From positions 42,803,201 through 42,867,200 of the forward strand of contig OZ038422.1 of the NCBI GenBank assembly GCA_964036155.1: a stretch of DNA of 64,000 nucleotides. The letters run 5' to 3'. The notes beneath the pieces were generated by a model. The model was not told the origin of the DNA. It made no database searches and was given only the letters and a program-made list of their open reading frames with translations. This DNA comes from Diploscapter coronatus (Eukaryota > Nematoda > Chromadorea > Rhabditida > Rhabditidae). Each line of letters begins with the position of its first letter. Within the stretch, counting starts at the first letter, position 1. This document shows, piece by piece, positions 45,601 to 58,711 of this stretch. Both the position numbers and the translations under genes were made by a program.

Positions 45601-48600
45601 TCGGATCACGTTCAGCCTACGTCCACAGGTATACCAATCTGAGAATATCAATGGAGAATAAATTATTCCAGAATGCCAAAAATGTCCTCCCGGCCCACCA
45701 GGCTTGCAAGGCCCTCCAGGTAAATTATTCTGCAAACTATAGCCTATACAATATGGCTGTTGTTGTGAGAATTGAGCCAAATTCAATAGTTTTGGGCTAA
45801 TTTCAGCTTTATATGATAGGGTTGAACATTAAATAAAAACTAAAATTAAAAAATGCCGCAAGTTCGAATATATCGGCATAAAAATGGGGTCCGCAAAACA
45901 GTAACCAGTCGGCTTGATTTGGGCGTCAAATGAAAGACCCTTATTTGTCCAAACTTTCTATAAAATTTCAGTCCGATTGGATAAGTTCAAAAATGCTAAT
46001 TGGCTAAAAATGTAAACAAATTAGGAAAGACGAAGCGAAAAAGAAGAAAAAAGCTTGTAAAAGAAAGAGAAAAAGGAAAAGAGAAGAGTAAAAGAAAAGA
46101 AAGTAAAATAAATGAGAGAATAGGTATGGTAGGATAGGATAGGGTAGAGTAAGGAATGGGGGTAAGGGTGAACATTATCCCAAACTTAGTTGGAACTACT
46201 TTACGTAAGATGTCCAACCAGCCACTAGTTTATGAATATAATTGTGAGAAAAAATCTGATATTTTTTTCGAAATGCTAAAAACTTCCGAGGAAGGCAAAT
46301 GAGTTTTTCATGTGAATAATAGAAATTATCGACCTAAAGTGATCATACAAAAATTAAAGGGTCTGACGGTATTCCCGGACCAAATGGCGGAGATGGCCTG
46401 CCAGGTGTCGACGGGAAGCCCGGAACAAGTTCCCGTGGTCCGCCAGGAGGTAAAATGGAAAAAGAGTCCGATTTTAAAAATCATTAATTCTTTCAGATGC
46501 TGGTACATCAGGCATGCCAGGAGGTCAAGGTAAAACACAGATCGAGGATAATCTGACTCCATTTCATATCAGTCGAAGAAAATTAATCCAGATTAGAGAA
46601 TGAGACCGATATATAATTCCTTTCCGAATCTAAAAGAATATGAAGATCAATTGTGACACTGATTTTCAAAGCTTTTTTATTTCACTTAACATCTCATCCA
46701 GAATTATACAGGATTACTTCATTCTTATATTATATTTTGACCTAATCAATTCGGTTTCATGAATGCCCGGAATCCCTGGACGTCATGGAATGCGGCCGAA
46801 GGCTAATCCAGGACCGCCAGGTAAACTTCATTAGTGTGAAAGCTGCTTGACCTGATTCCTTCTGAAAATGCGATTATTTAAAATAATTTCCAAATGTCGA
46901 GAAACTATAAGAACTGTATGAAATATTTATACAAATATTTATTGCAGGAGTACCAGGTCAAATCGGGCAGAGAGGAAATCCAGGTTGGCGATTTATAATT
47001 CTGGACGATTATTTAGTGGCCTGATTTGATAACGATTTTTCAATAATCGGGAAAATATCAAACCTTACTGATTTTGTTTCATGACCCGAAGGATTTCCTG
47101 GATCGGTTGGTGCTCCCGGGCCCGCTGGAATTCAAGGGCTTCAAGGTTTGTAAATTGCGAATTTTCAATTATTATAGTTATTGACAGTAAGATTAACATA
47201 AAAATTTCATATGAGATATCACGTTTCAATGTCTTGGAAGAGAACTTTGAGATCTCAGAGATGTGCAAAATTTATTTGGATATAATCTTCCATTTTTATT
47301 CATAAAATATCACAACAATTTATCTAATATCGTTGGTCAAGCTCATTACAGCTCTTTCTCTCAAATTTGCAAGCATAGTTTGGAAGTGGGAGAAAATGCT
47401 CTATCAAAATATTCATAAAACTCGAAAAATCTCTACCAATCACAATTTTCTAGGTAGACCAGGACCCAGAGGCAGAGATGGAGCACCTGGAACTGTAATC
47501 AACTTTTCTTGTTCATAATAATTCCATGATTTTTGCAGGACGGAAGCGCTGGGGTCCCTGGTAGCGATGGTTCGTTTATTTTAATTGTCGAACTTTTAAA
47601 CTAGCCTCCCTTCTTCCAGCCCAGTATTGTCCTTGTCCTCCTCGCACCCAGCTTCTGGACGTGCCTAAAGGAATGACAGTAATGACCGTGGTCCCAGAGA
47701 AAATGGCCACTTTCGCCCGCAATCTGCCGCCCGTCGACAACGGCTACGGACAAACGTAAGCACTTTTTGTCTTGCTCTTTCTTGCTTCTGCATCAGCATT
47801 TTTGGTTATTAATACGTGTGGCCATTCAAGTAACAAAATTAAACTAGAGGAGATGAGTGAGATCAATTACACCGCTATGAACGAATAGTTTTTTTCTCCA
47901 AAATAGTAGGCGTGTAATCGTCATAAGATGTGCAAAAAATCAGAATCACGAGTTGCTCGGTTTGATTAGATAGCCATTCAACATGACCATGAAATTCTTG
48001 CATTATCTGCATCATAGTTTATATTTTTGGTTGTAGCGCTAAATTGATTATTTTTAAATTTTATAAGTAGTATTTTATTTATCGAATGGTACTTTGTCAA
48101 AGATCAGTTTTTACTTTAAATTCCCGAAATTGAAGGCTCATTCTCAAAATTTCAAAGTTGACTTTCAAGTGAGTTGAATTCCTACGAGTTTAGAATTTTT
48201 AAACTAAAACTAGAATCTTCAATTTTAATCCATAAAATGCATTAATTTCATTGAATAAAAATATCAATCTATCTCTATCAGCATCGACTCTTCTTGTAGG
48301 AAGATTTTTGGCGCCACAAAATCTGATAGCAATAGCATTAGAAAAGATTTAAAGCCTATTTATGTATTTTTTCTCCAGCTTAATTTTATAATCAGTTGAT
48401 AGCGTAAATCATACAACACGCAGTAATTTTTTGATATCATCATGCAACAAAATGCAAATTGAAGGTTAATTTCATATTTGGAAATCACCTACATAACATT
48501 TGAAGCACTTCATCACTGCCGATAATATCACATTTGCATTCGAACACGTGTGCTACTCATCTTATCGCACAGATTTTTAATTACAAATTTTGAATCAAAG

Positions 48601-51322
48601 TGCTATTTTTTGGATTGCAGAAATCTGCCGCCCTCATCGTACAATGACTATCAAAGTCACCCGAACAATCCGGCTCCAGAGCCAACTAAAAATAGGGGAG
48701 GGCAGCCTAATTACGAGAACAACGGAGGAAATAACAATAACGGATACGAGTTAGTCAAAGACTTTCTCTAAAAATGTGTGAAATTTCATGGACATTCTCG
48801 TTTTATTTTTGTTCTGCATCTGCGCGCGAAAGACGGATTACGTCTGGATTTGTGAGAAAAAAGTAGGCTTTGATGAGAAAAAAATCAGCGAGAATCGATG
48901 GGCGATAGAGATAGATATTCGTGTGATTTCCATGGCTTTGATATCCTCATTAAATTGCCAATCAGATTGAGAAATCTAAAATGTTGTGACATGTTCACAA
49001 ACATAGACATGGATAAACGTCACTTTGTTGTGTCAATCAACTGTCAACAAAGACAATGAATGAATGAATGGGTGAATTGGATGAGATTACAGGAATCCTC
49101 CTCCTTATGGAAATGGCTATGACAGCCGCGTTCCTCCCCCAACTAGTCAAAATACACATACGAACCAAAAACAAAATCAGAAGCTGAATCAAAACTACGG
49201 AAGACAGTCAGTAAATACGCATATAATGAGTTTCGAATAACTCTTTTATACTTTTAACCTTCTGATTTGGTTGAATCTATTATTCTATTTGCGACTTTTC
49301 TTATCAGATAACCCAAAAGTAATTTGAATAATCAGCGGATTTAACTTTTACTTCGTACCTATCCTAAACATAACGTTTAACAGCGGTTTCCTCTTTTGGT
49401 TGAAAGAACTAATGAGGGTTCTAAGCAGGGATAAAGAGAAATCTCAATTCCGTTTAAATTTCGACGACTTTGGCAAATTCTAATAGATTTTGATTCTACA
49501 AATTTGTTCAAATTTTTGGAGATTTCTAAAGAGATCTATATTTTAGTTTTTCAATTATCCAAATTCAAGCATCGAAAATCTCTAATAGGATTATAAATTG
49601 TCGTAAAAATGACTGCTAAATTCTTGGATGATATGTGAAAAAATCGTTTTAAAAAATGAAGAAAATACGACAGCAAAGATGGAGAAACATCGGTTTCAGT
49701 TGTCAGATTTTATTGCGAAAGAGATAATAAATCTAAAGAATACTTGACGGAGGAGATTCTTGTTCTGTCAGCCAGAAAATAAAGACATTTCAATTAAAGC
49801 GATTAGCTAATGCTTCAACTTTTCGCTTCTAACTAAAAACAATTCGAAAATAATATTTATCAATTAAGAAGTTCATCCTATGACAACTATGACTCTCAAT
49901 CTACCGCACCAACAACGAATCAGAACAACAATTACAATCAAGGACAGGCGCCTGGTTATGGACCTTCGTGAGAATTGTCGTTTTGATGTTCATTGCAAAA
50001 TTCATCGACTTTAGAACATATCGAGCAATGAATAGCAACAACAATGGATATGACACGCAACCTGCTCCAGCTTCGTCCCCGTCTCCAACAACAAATCAGA
50101 ACCATTACAATCCACAACCGCAACCGAGTGGGGAAAGCAGTTATGACAAGTTAGTTTTCTTTAATTTCCATAATCTGAAATAAGCCTATATGGAAGTGGG
50201 GATTTTCAAATGCTAACAAAATGATATTCCAAACTCGACCAGTAGCAGAAATTTTATAAACAAAAACAAAAAAGTAAACAATTTCTCAGATCAGCTTTGA
50301 ACGTATTTTCGATCATAATTAATATGCATGAAAAAATTAATAGTTTCGTATTATATTTTGATTAAAAATATAATTTCGAAAGAATCTTCTAAGGAACGAT
50401 CTTCTTTCATTTTTCAAAAATTATTCCAAAATTTTGGGGACGAAAACAGAATAGGAAATAGCCAAAAAAATAGGTTAGCATAATTTTCGGACAGATCTGA
50501 TCTGAAAGAAAAGATTATCGATTAAAAATGTCGTCAAGTCCAATATTAGGTTCTGATATCTACATTTTTAAAATAAACTCTATTCGGATTCAGCAGGTTT
50601 TCCGACAACGATTACAATTTTAACCCTGATATTTCAAAATCCAATTCCTCCATTGGTAAAAGTTATTGCATTTCAAAAGGGCTAAGATTTTTGTCGTATC
50701 TTTGAAATGAAAAGTGGTGTTATTTCAAACTAGTCAACACCAAGATGGTAATTCAAAGGGTTGTCGATAATCTCTTCAATTAGATATTATTTTAGCAGCA
50801 ATAACAACCCTGCTCCTCCGACCAACAATGGGTACAATACACAAACGAATACTCAGCCACAGCCACAACAACCTGCTTATGGTCCTCCACCGTAAGATTT
50901 CAAGCAGACTAAATTGAAATATGATTTCCTTCCAGAACCACTAACAACAACAATAATAATAGTGGATACGATCAACCTGCTGCCCCAACAACGAATAGCC
51001 GGCCTGTTCCTGCACCTGCTCCTACTGATAGCGGCTATGGTCAGAATAGTCACAATACCAACAATAATCAAGGAAGCTACACAAATCAGCAACGACCTGC
51101 ACAGCCATCTTCTGGAGGATATAATGACATGTATAAATTACGAATTTGATTTTAAATTAGCACAATTTTAACAAGATATGTTTGATTTAAGCGTTTAGAA
51201 ATCAGCAAAGTAACGGGGGCTATAATTCACAACCTAACACTCCCTCATCCATTCGAGTGCCTGCTCGAAATGGCAATGGCTATTTCTACTATCGACGATA
51301 TCATAGTCGCCAACACACATAA
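42655..51322 (+). CDS. cuticle collagen with long Asn/Gln/Pro/Tyr-rich tail
   Basis: A probable first exon 42655-42699 (MAASTAAAGHRSTAK) splices in frame to 43265-43411; alternatively translation starts at 43268 (MLRGHCLVAS). A membrane-anchor segment (LTAFCGVFLVGSLVFIGFMF) precedes the nematode cuticle collagen N-terminal domain signature (YSDDAWDMM), then RDRR, a furin/BLI-4-type cleavage site, in the 44388-44894 exon. That exon ends with a Cys cluster (CQCED ... NCPAGP). Small Gly-X-Y exons follow between 45410 and 47571, nearly all starting and ending in phase 1. Then comes CPCPPRTQLLDVPKG in the 47620-47756 exon. At least six further exons (48620-51322) encode a tail of N, Q, P, S, G and Y repeats (NNGYD, PTTNQN), ending YYRRYHSRQHT at 51322. 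Two junctions read AT instead of GT or AG (see findings). Cuticle collagens are secreted, trimerise and are cross-linked in the extracellular cuticle. Confidence 0.85.
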
Positions 51323-52040
51323 ACAAATCGCACCCACTTCACAATGATCTCACTCGCAAATTAAATTATAACTGATTGCTCCACAATTTATAAACATGAT
51401 TTACTTTTTTTAAATAGCAACGTTAGTGGTGTTTTTTTATTTTGGGAATAATTATGCAGCAGTTTATGCATGATCTATTATTTCTTTCAATCATGAATTC
51501 AATTCAATATATTCGGGATTACTGTTTTCATATTTCTCTGTGCAATGCCGGTGTCTGATATGTGCTATTTTCTTTTATTTTCTTCATTTTTCTATTCTGA
51601 ATAGCTTTTAGAATTGTTATTAGATGTACATAAGTTTATGCAATTAGCCCAATCAAAAATTAAAAATTTTCCTCTTCTTGTGAGACATTTTTCAGGCGGT
51701 TAGTTATTGGTTGAATATCGATTCAATAAATATTGAGGTTTACATGTATGTTGTTCTTCATTCAATATGCAAAATTTTAGCTACCGAACTCAAACTAATA
51801 TTTAGATCAACATATTCTGCCACAAGACATAATTTCCTTTAATTTCCTACTTATTATCATCAATATCAACGTAGCCAAAATATCCGCAAAGAAAACATTG
51901 AAAGTTGGCGGAAAGAAAACATCAAATCAGTCATCGGAATTAGTTGTGTCGAGGATCCAAACTATACTATTATTATTGGAAATGTGTCAAGTTCTATGTT
52001 ATTTTTTATTAAAATTTCCTTATCTATCGAAACTAAATTT
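51323..52040. other. convergent intergenic spacer
   Basis: AT-rich spacer between the collagen (+) and the TMEM53-like gene (-). An AATAAA at 51725-51730 could serve the collagen. Confidence 0.5.
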
Positions 52041-53816
52041 CTACATCTTTGATCTCGGAATTCTTGAAAAATCATCCTGTTCTTCTAGACTCCGCAAAAA
52101 CCCGTCTATTAGAGATTCATATTCTTTGGGATATCTTCTGAAAGAAATTATCAATGCAACTATTTTTATCTTCTATTTCTACCTGTAGTGCTCGACGTGT
52201 ACAGAGTCCTTGAACCTCAGAACTTCAATATGACGATTCCCTGCCTTTTCTAGACTTCCATGAAATTCGGCTATGCTACTGAAATTAGAAAGTTTTCGAA
52301 GAAACCCAACAATTAGAATTACAACTGACTCTGGAGGACAGATCGTATCTCCATCAGAATAAACGAAGCTGAGTTGACTCGGCAGTTCTGGATGAGTCTT
52401 CAGAAAATGGTGAGCACAAAAGCGACGCATATCTCCGCCAGACGCTCTAACAAATTTAAGCTAAAATTAAAATAATTTTAAAATGTTTTGTTTTTTCTTA
52501 AATAATACTCACTCTCAAATTATCCATTCGAGCACCCATTAGGGCACTCGATTTCCACAATTTGTACTTCATCAATTGATACGCACTCGCATTTTTCAAG
52601 CTGTTACTCATAGAAAAATCGATCACTTGGCTCAAACTTGGAATTGGATCGTGAACTAATAGGTCAATTGGACAGCTAAATTTGGAAATCTAATATATCA
52701 GCTCGACTCATTGTTTGTGAAAAAGTTTTAACCCATCGTGAATTCAACTTTATCCCGTTCTACAAAAATTTTCAATCAAATGATTTCTTAGAAATTCTGA
52801 ATTGATTTTCCTACCAGATTTTTACAGAGAACAAAATTATAAAAGAACACTCTTCCTTGGTTCTCAATCTTTTTCTTTACTCCAAAACAAACTTTGTAAA
52901 AAAAACTTTCAAAAATAGTTATTTTAAATTACCTATCAAAAATTATGCCTCTTGTTCTCCGCATAACATCGAGATCTGGACACTGCATTAGAATTGAGCA
53001 GAATGTATAAATTCCATTCATACTGAAAAGATGTATAGCTAGCGATTTACTAGGGTCAGATAGGACATCATTTAGGCTTTCAGCGAGAACTGATACTTCT
53101 CTCGAATACTAAAAATTCTCATTTTTCTGCTTTAGAAAACATGGCAGCATATAAAAAGTTTGGACACAACGCATAGTTGTAGCTTTAGTGGATAGACCAA
53201 GTTATTCTGAAGCAATTCAACTGAAACTGACATACTTGTTGATTATATTATGTCGAAGACATGCCAAATTTTAGATGTTTCTGTTAAAATTAGCTCGACT
53301 AGTGCTTGGCTTCTAGAAGTTACGCCTGCATCCAAACTTTTGCCTATCGCTGTATTCTTACCTTTATGCTCGTGAATAGTTTGAAATCGGCTGTATATTG
53401 AAGCGTTGTAAAGCTTAAAATAGTAAAAATTAAAATTAAAATGGTAAAGATAAGTAAAAATTACCCCCGATTTTCATATATTTTGGCATACTTTGCGACA
53501 TTATCCTGCTTCGCCCCTGACCATCCAAAGAGTGCAACAACGGTGTCCTGATAAAAGCAGTGAATTTGATCAGTCATGAAATCATTCGATTCTAGCCTGT
53601 TTTTCATAAAACAGTCGAAATAACGAGACTTTGAGTGACATTTTACATCCAAGCAAACAAGAATATCTACATTCAATTTAACTTGGGCTTTTTCCGAATA
53701 TTTAGTAGATGTTATCAATCAATTGGCATCGATAATTGGCTTACCTGATTTCGCTTCGGGTAAAGTGAATTTGCAGAAGCTGATGGTCTGCCCAGGTAGC
53801 ACAGGGCTCGTTGCAT
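52041..53816 (-). CDS. TMEM53/DUF829-family alpha/beta-hydrolase-like protein
   Basis: Seven exons on the minus strand (53816-53745, 53547-53465, 53413-53362, 53108-52933, 52675-52513, 52460-52183, 52137-52041) give 306 residues. Family landmarks in order: VVALFGWSGAKQDNVAKYAKIYENRG near the N-terminus (split here into two motifs, VVALFGWSGA and KYAKIYENRG), HLFSMNGIY with the Ser of the nucleophile-elbow position, a DSCP-like turn at the 52933/52675 junction, FVYSDGDTICPPESV, and DSVHVEHYRRYPKEY at the end. The length is close to other TMEM53 proteins (about 280). Vertebrate TMEM53 is a nuclear-envelope protein that modulates BMP-SMAD signalling; whether that holds in nematodes is unknown. 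It is the downstream gene of a same-strand pair with the methyltransferase. Confidence 0.85.
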
Positions 53817-54292
53817 TATGGACAAATTAGGAAAAAGTCTGAAAAGAAACAAATGATTTGAAAGCACGAAGCAAATATTTTGCGAGACAAACTTGCAACC
53901 GAAACGAATATTCGATCAAGACAATCAATTGTAAAGTGAGTTCATTGCGCTACAATGTAGTCTGAACGTCTTGGTTGTAACGCATTTGTAGCTTGTTATC
54001 GATAATTTCCAATGTTTATTTACCAGTTTTGAAGCGTTTCAAAATTCGAAAGTGTTAGCATTACTTTTAGATACACCATAAGCAATTGAGTGAATTGTTT
54101 GAAACCTGATATAAAACAATCAATCATCGATCAGCAAGTTAGCAATGAAAAATTTGAAAAAAATGCTAATCGGGAGAAAATAAATTGCAGAAAAATTCTA
54201 GTCTTATCAAAATTAAAGAATACTGAATTATGAGTAAGAAAACTAAAAAAAATAAGTTGAAATACAAATTCGCCAATTACGAATGAAATGAA
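53817..54292 (-). other. spacer between methyltransferase and TMEM53-like genes
   Basis: On the minus strand there is an AATAAA near 54015-54020. A strong acceptor TTTCTTTTCAG follows near 53838, just ahead of the TMEM53-like start codon, with no good donor between. This fits a trans-splice site within an operon, though a separate promoter cannot be excluded. Confidence 0.4.
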
Positions 54293-56452
54293 TTACTTGT
54301 AGGAAATGTAGACAACATTAGTGGGCATGCTAGGGATGTCAACGACGTCGATCTTGGTGAATCCAGCTTCTTTCAACATCGATTCTGCTTTCACCTGACC
54401 CCAAGCTGATCCCAATCCCAATGCATCTGAAAATCGTCATTGAATATCGAGACAGACCTAGGAAGACTTTCAGCAAAAACATAATTACAAGGAAGTGGTT
54501 TGCAAGATAACATTTTTCTATTGAAAGTCGGACATAAGGGGAGCCTTAAATGAATAATTTTTTCCTACCATTTTTGGATTAAAGTTATTTATTTTCGACG
54601 AAAATTGATTTCAATTTTGATTTTAAACTTTTCGAAAATTAAATTTTGATCTTTCATTTTTAAGGTAAATCTTAGTGCACTCCTGGTCCCTCAGAAAGAT
54701 TTGGCTTAAGCTATACCTTGACTTATTAGGAGAATATTTTCTGAAGCCTTACTCACCTGGAGAATTGCTAGCTACAGGTAGGCAGTGCAGAAGACTAGAG
54801 GAATAACAGAGGCAACCTCGGGCGCCCAGAAGCTGTCTGTCTTTGTAAATACTGCTCGTTCCCTTGACTTCCAACATCACAAATCGGCATTCTGGCTTGA
54901 GAACTCGGTGGACTTCTTTCAAGCACTAAATTTAATGAATTTTGTTGGGAGCTTTCAAAAGAATACCAAATCGGGTCTCATTTGATCGTGACATGAATCG
55001 AAGATCAGAACGACATCGAACGAATTGGTCCACGCTGGATCCATTTTTCCTGCATCCATAATTCGGAATTCCAGATTCGGCATTGCTTCTCCATTCGATT
55101 CCTTTCTAAAAATATCTTCACCTTTTGCAAATATTCGCTTCAATTCAACAACCTTCTCATCTTTGCCTGTCCAATAGCCTTTTCTGACAAATCGATTCCC
55201 ACAAATTTCGAATTCGGATATCGTTCAGCCATTAGTGCGGCGTGCATTCCATTGCCGCAGCCAACATCCAGAATCGTTATTCCTCCAGATTCAAGCTTGT
55301 CCTGAAATGAAAACTCGGATAGAATTTTATACTGGCTGCTCTACCTGAATTCCAAGAAGAGGGATGAAGTCAGTGAACAGGTGTTGTCTGTGCATCGATT
55401 CGCTGAGACGCGACATTTCTTCGTAGAACTTCGAATAATTGTCGTAACTCAGTCCTAGTGGCCCGTCTTTATTAATGACTTCAAGCAATTTGGCATAAGG
55501 TTCGAGTAAAGCAATGTTCATGGACGCCCAAGACAGTGCGATATTGGAGCTGTCGTTCTTGAGAAACTAAATGAAGAGTATCGAAGCCATCGTTCAGTAT
55601 TTCCCTTACTTGAACATGCTCTGATTTGATGTAGAATTTTTCATCCTGCGTCACTTCGATGATATCCCCACACGCCATTGCACCCAACCACTCCTTCACA
55701 TATCTAAAGTTGATTTTGAACAGCAGAGATGTAACGAAACAAGGTATTCTGAATGCCTGACGCTATTTCGAATTTAGGTTTAATTATTCAATTTTTTTTT
55801 GCAATCGAAACGATTTGTTATCTTTGATGAAAAATAGGGGTATATAAACTTCCCCTTTTATTTCTAGTAAAAATGGGTCGAAGTGTCGAATATTTAAAAA
55901 TCTTTCAATCAAACTTGACCCATCAAAATTAACACAATTCTGACAAAATTTCTCGCATTTTAGGTAAAAATATTCATTTTTCAACCTTTTTTTTATATTA
56001 TCAGGTATTTTTGAGTAAAAACTTCGACTTCAAAAATTTAGATTACGATCTCGATTTTTTAACTCAAACTATAAAGCTTATTTTGAGATATTTAAAAATG
56101 CAATTTCAGTTTCGGTTTCGAAAATTTTCAAATCAAGCTTCATACACCTCTGATGGATACGATAATTTTTATTTGACATCATACCTTTCCTTGCAGTTAG
56201 CTTTATCAGCCACGTCCTTCGGCGTGGCCGGCTTTTCTTGCGATCCAACATCGGCAAGGGCATCAAACAGACCTAAATTCGATCCAAGAGCGATTCCTGT
56301 CGCGAGCATCTGGTTCACGACGGTGTTCTGCAAAAGCTTTTGAATGAACAGATATTGAAATGATTATTCAATGATCATGCATGAGTTATACCAGAATATC
56401 TTACCATAAGTCTTTCCTGAAATGGATGCAAATTTTGATTGACTCCGCTCAT
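54293..56452 (-). CDS. SAM-dependent methyltransferase, one-base frameshift
   Basis: Seven exons: 56452-56405, 56327-56185, 55703-55610, 55557-55345, 55301-54967, 54925-54757 and 54426-54293. They would give about 378 residues if one missing base were present. The N-terminal part is a winged-helix-like module (NQMLATGIALGSNLGLFDAL, DVADKANCKERYVKEWLGAM). The SAM-binding motif I is ILDVGCGNGMHAALMAERYP, with motif II FVGIDLSE, later NSFDVVLIFDSCHD, then HRVLKPECRFVMLEVKG and HCLPVASNSPDALGLG. This is the class I methyltransferase type with Rv2258c-like architecture, expanded in nematodes; substrates are unknown. Near 55162 an AAA run is one base short, so frame is lost between FVGIDLSEKAIGQAK and the following EKVVELKRIF. 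All other phases agree, which points to a recent mutation or a base-calling error. Confidence 0.8.
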
Positions 56453-58711
56453 CTTCCACTTTAGTTTTCTAAATAGTCTAAATGAAGTTAGGTATGGAAA
56501 GTTCAAGTGATGAAATTGTCAGAAACTTCTGCAAAAGTGAATTGTTCTTGGAGAAGAAATGATGATATTCCATTTCGATGAAAGTGGTTGTCAGGTTGAT
56601 TTATTGCCCGTGTATCGCAATACAAAGACCATCGAAATTTGAGCATAAGAATGGGATATCGCTGTTCTTCGCTCATATCATGCCTAGTTCTTCGAAAACA
56701 GACAACAATCAAATAAATTATATGTAAATTCAATATGAGCATAATCGTTTTGTGTGCTTTTATGTAGGATGCAAAATAAACAGATGTAACATGGACATTC
56801 GCTTTTCTTTTTTGTGTTCTACTTAATTTTCATAGATTTTGAACATCAATACTTCAAATCCATCTTCCTCTTCAGAGTTCAGGTTCTCGAATATATTCTA
56901 CGATGTAATGTTTTACGTCTACTCATATCTCAGAACATGAACGCGCATGATGGCATCTTGAACCTTCTTACATCAATATGCGATGTCTGCTTCGATACTA
57001 GCAACTTGTTAGCTTCGCAAGATTTTATGAATTACAAATGTTCGAACAAAGGTTATGGAAATTGCATGAGATTTTATTAGCTATTGAAAATTTCACTAAC
57101 GAGTTTTACAGCATTTTTAATTTACAACAATTCCCTGGAGAATAAGAATAGTATCTTGATGTCGATCTGGCAATGAAGGAATGAGGGTCGAGTGAATGGA
57201 TCTTCTTTGGTCTGCCCTTCTGTCTTCCGACATCTCCCCCTCTCCCTTCCCTTTGCAACTCCCTGCCACTCGTTTCCGTCGCAGTGGCTGTGGTCGATTT
57301 CACTTGTATTTTGCTGATTTTCCATTGTAATTCTCAAAAACGGATATCGAATGAAAATGAGAATAGAAAGCGGAAAAGGGAAGGATGAGGATGAAAGGGA
57401 AGAGGGGTGATTGGAACTGCTTGAGACAGGCAGACATCAGATAGGTCTGTTAGGGAAAGGGGAAGGGAAATGACACGACACGGGTCGTTGCCTGACATAT
57501 CCGACCGCAGGTGGCAGCAGAGACAGAGAGGTTAGCCATTGAACGGGTGGAAGAATTATTTATGGGTGCGAATGTCAAATTTCGCCAGTTTCGATCTGCC
57601 CACTTGACACAAATTCCCCACTTCTCATGTGTAACACAGCAAGAGGTCATGTTATGTCAAAATATCAAAACTGATTTCGCGAGTTGTTGAAGAGCATGTT
57701 GTAACAAAATAAGTGGCAACGGAACAGAACACAGAAATTATTGATACTTCTGGCTTAATGCTTTACTTTATACACATCATTCATCCCTGAACATATCAAT
57801 ATTTCAAAATCCCCTCTCGAAGATGCTATTTTCACTCATTAAGTAAGAATTTTACACATTTATTACGCCGCTACATGTGAAGCTACGTAGGGCTATCATC
57901 AAAAATGCTTTAGAATGAATCTGCAAATTTTTATTACCTTTATTCTCCTCCTAATGCCTCTAGCCTATTCGTCAATAAAATGAAATTCCTTTCCAGGATC
58001 GTCTTTTCCCTCTCGATTTTCCTTATTTCCCTTGCCGACCATTTTATCCTTTTTTCTGTCTGCCACACGCTTCCCTTTTTCTTTTCCAACGGCTTTACCA
58101 GACTGAATGACTTTTTCTTTCGTCTCACTATCAATTTCCATTTCTATCAACTCACTTATTTTTCCAACTTTTTTAAATGCTTTTTTTCACTCCAGCCACT
58201 TTTTCATGCAGACCTGTCCATGTCATTGCGGTCAACGACGCCCTTTCTTCAACATCTATTCACCTTTTCCTGCCAGCCTCGTTTTATGCCGTTTTTCTCG
58301 TTTTTATCACTTATCCCTTATCACTTGCATCGTGTCATCATCTGCAACTTGATCCCTCTTCGTCGACTTTTTCCGCGTCACCCAATCATTTTTCAAGCTG
58401 AAGGTCATAATGTCGTCATTAGATTTGGAACGGAAAAAGATAGTATAAAAAAAGACATCGAAAAGTGAAATGAATGATTCTTGAGATTTACTACTGCGTA
58501 ACGATTTCATACAAAAAGTCATCGGATGTTTCAATAGATTCTGCAAGCGATAACACCCTGAAATTTGCCTACATGACAAGTTTTTGTTCGTAGCTTTGGT
58601 CTATGTTCTATTCCCGATTAGCCTTCCATCCAACGACAAAAGACCAATTATCCTAATAGCTACTTACGAGTCAAGATACTTACTCAACAGGGCTGAACGG
58701 GGATGATTGCA
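56453..58711. other. intergenic, GA/CT-rich
   Basis: Upstream region of the methyltransferase (-) and beyond. Strong purine or pyrimidine bias at 57180-57480 and 57940-58400 produces long ORFs on both strands without coding character. No gene, RNA or repeat boundary is supported. Confidence 0.5.

Noticed and set aside
50598..50657. Possible extra collagen exon (KFSDNDYNFNP...)
   Set aside because: It would enter in phase 2 and leave in phase 1, which breaks the join to the next exon; the neighbours splice in frame without it.
57940..58470. Several overlapping ORFs, including 162 residues (+)
   Set aside because: Pyrimidine-rich DNA gives long open frames on both strands; no signal, domain or splice support.
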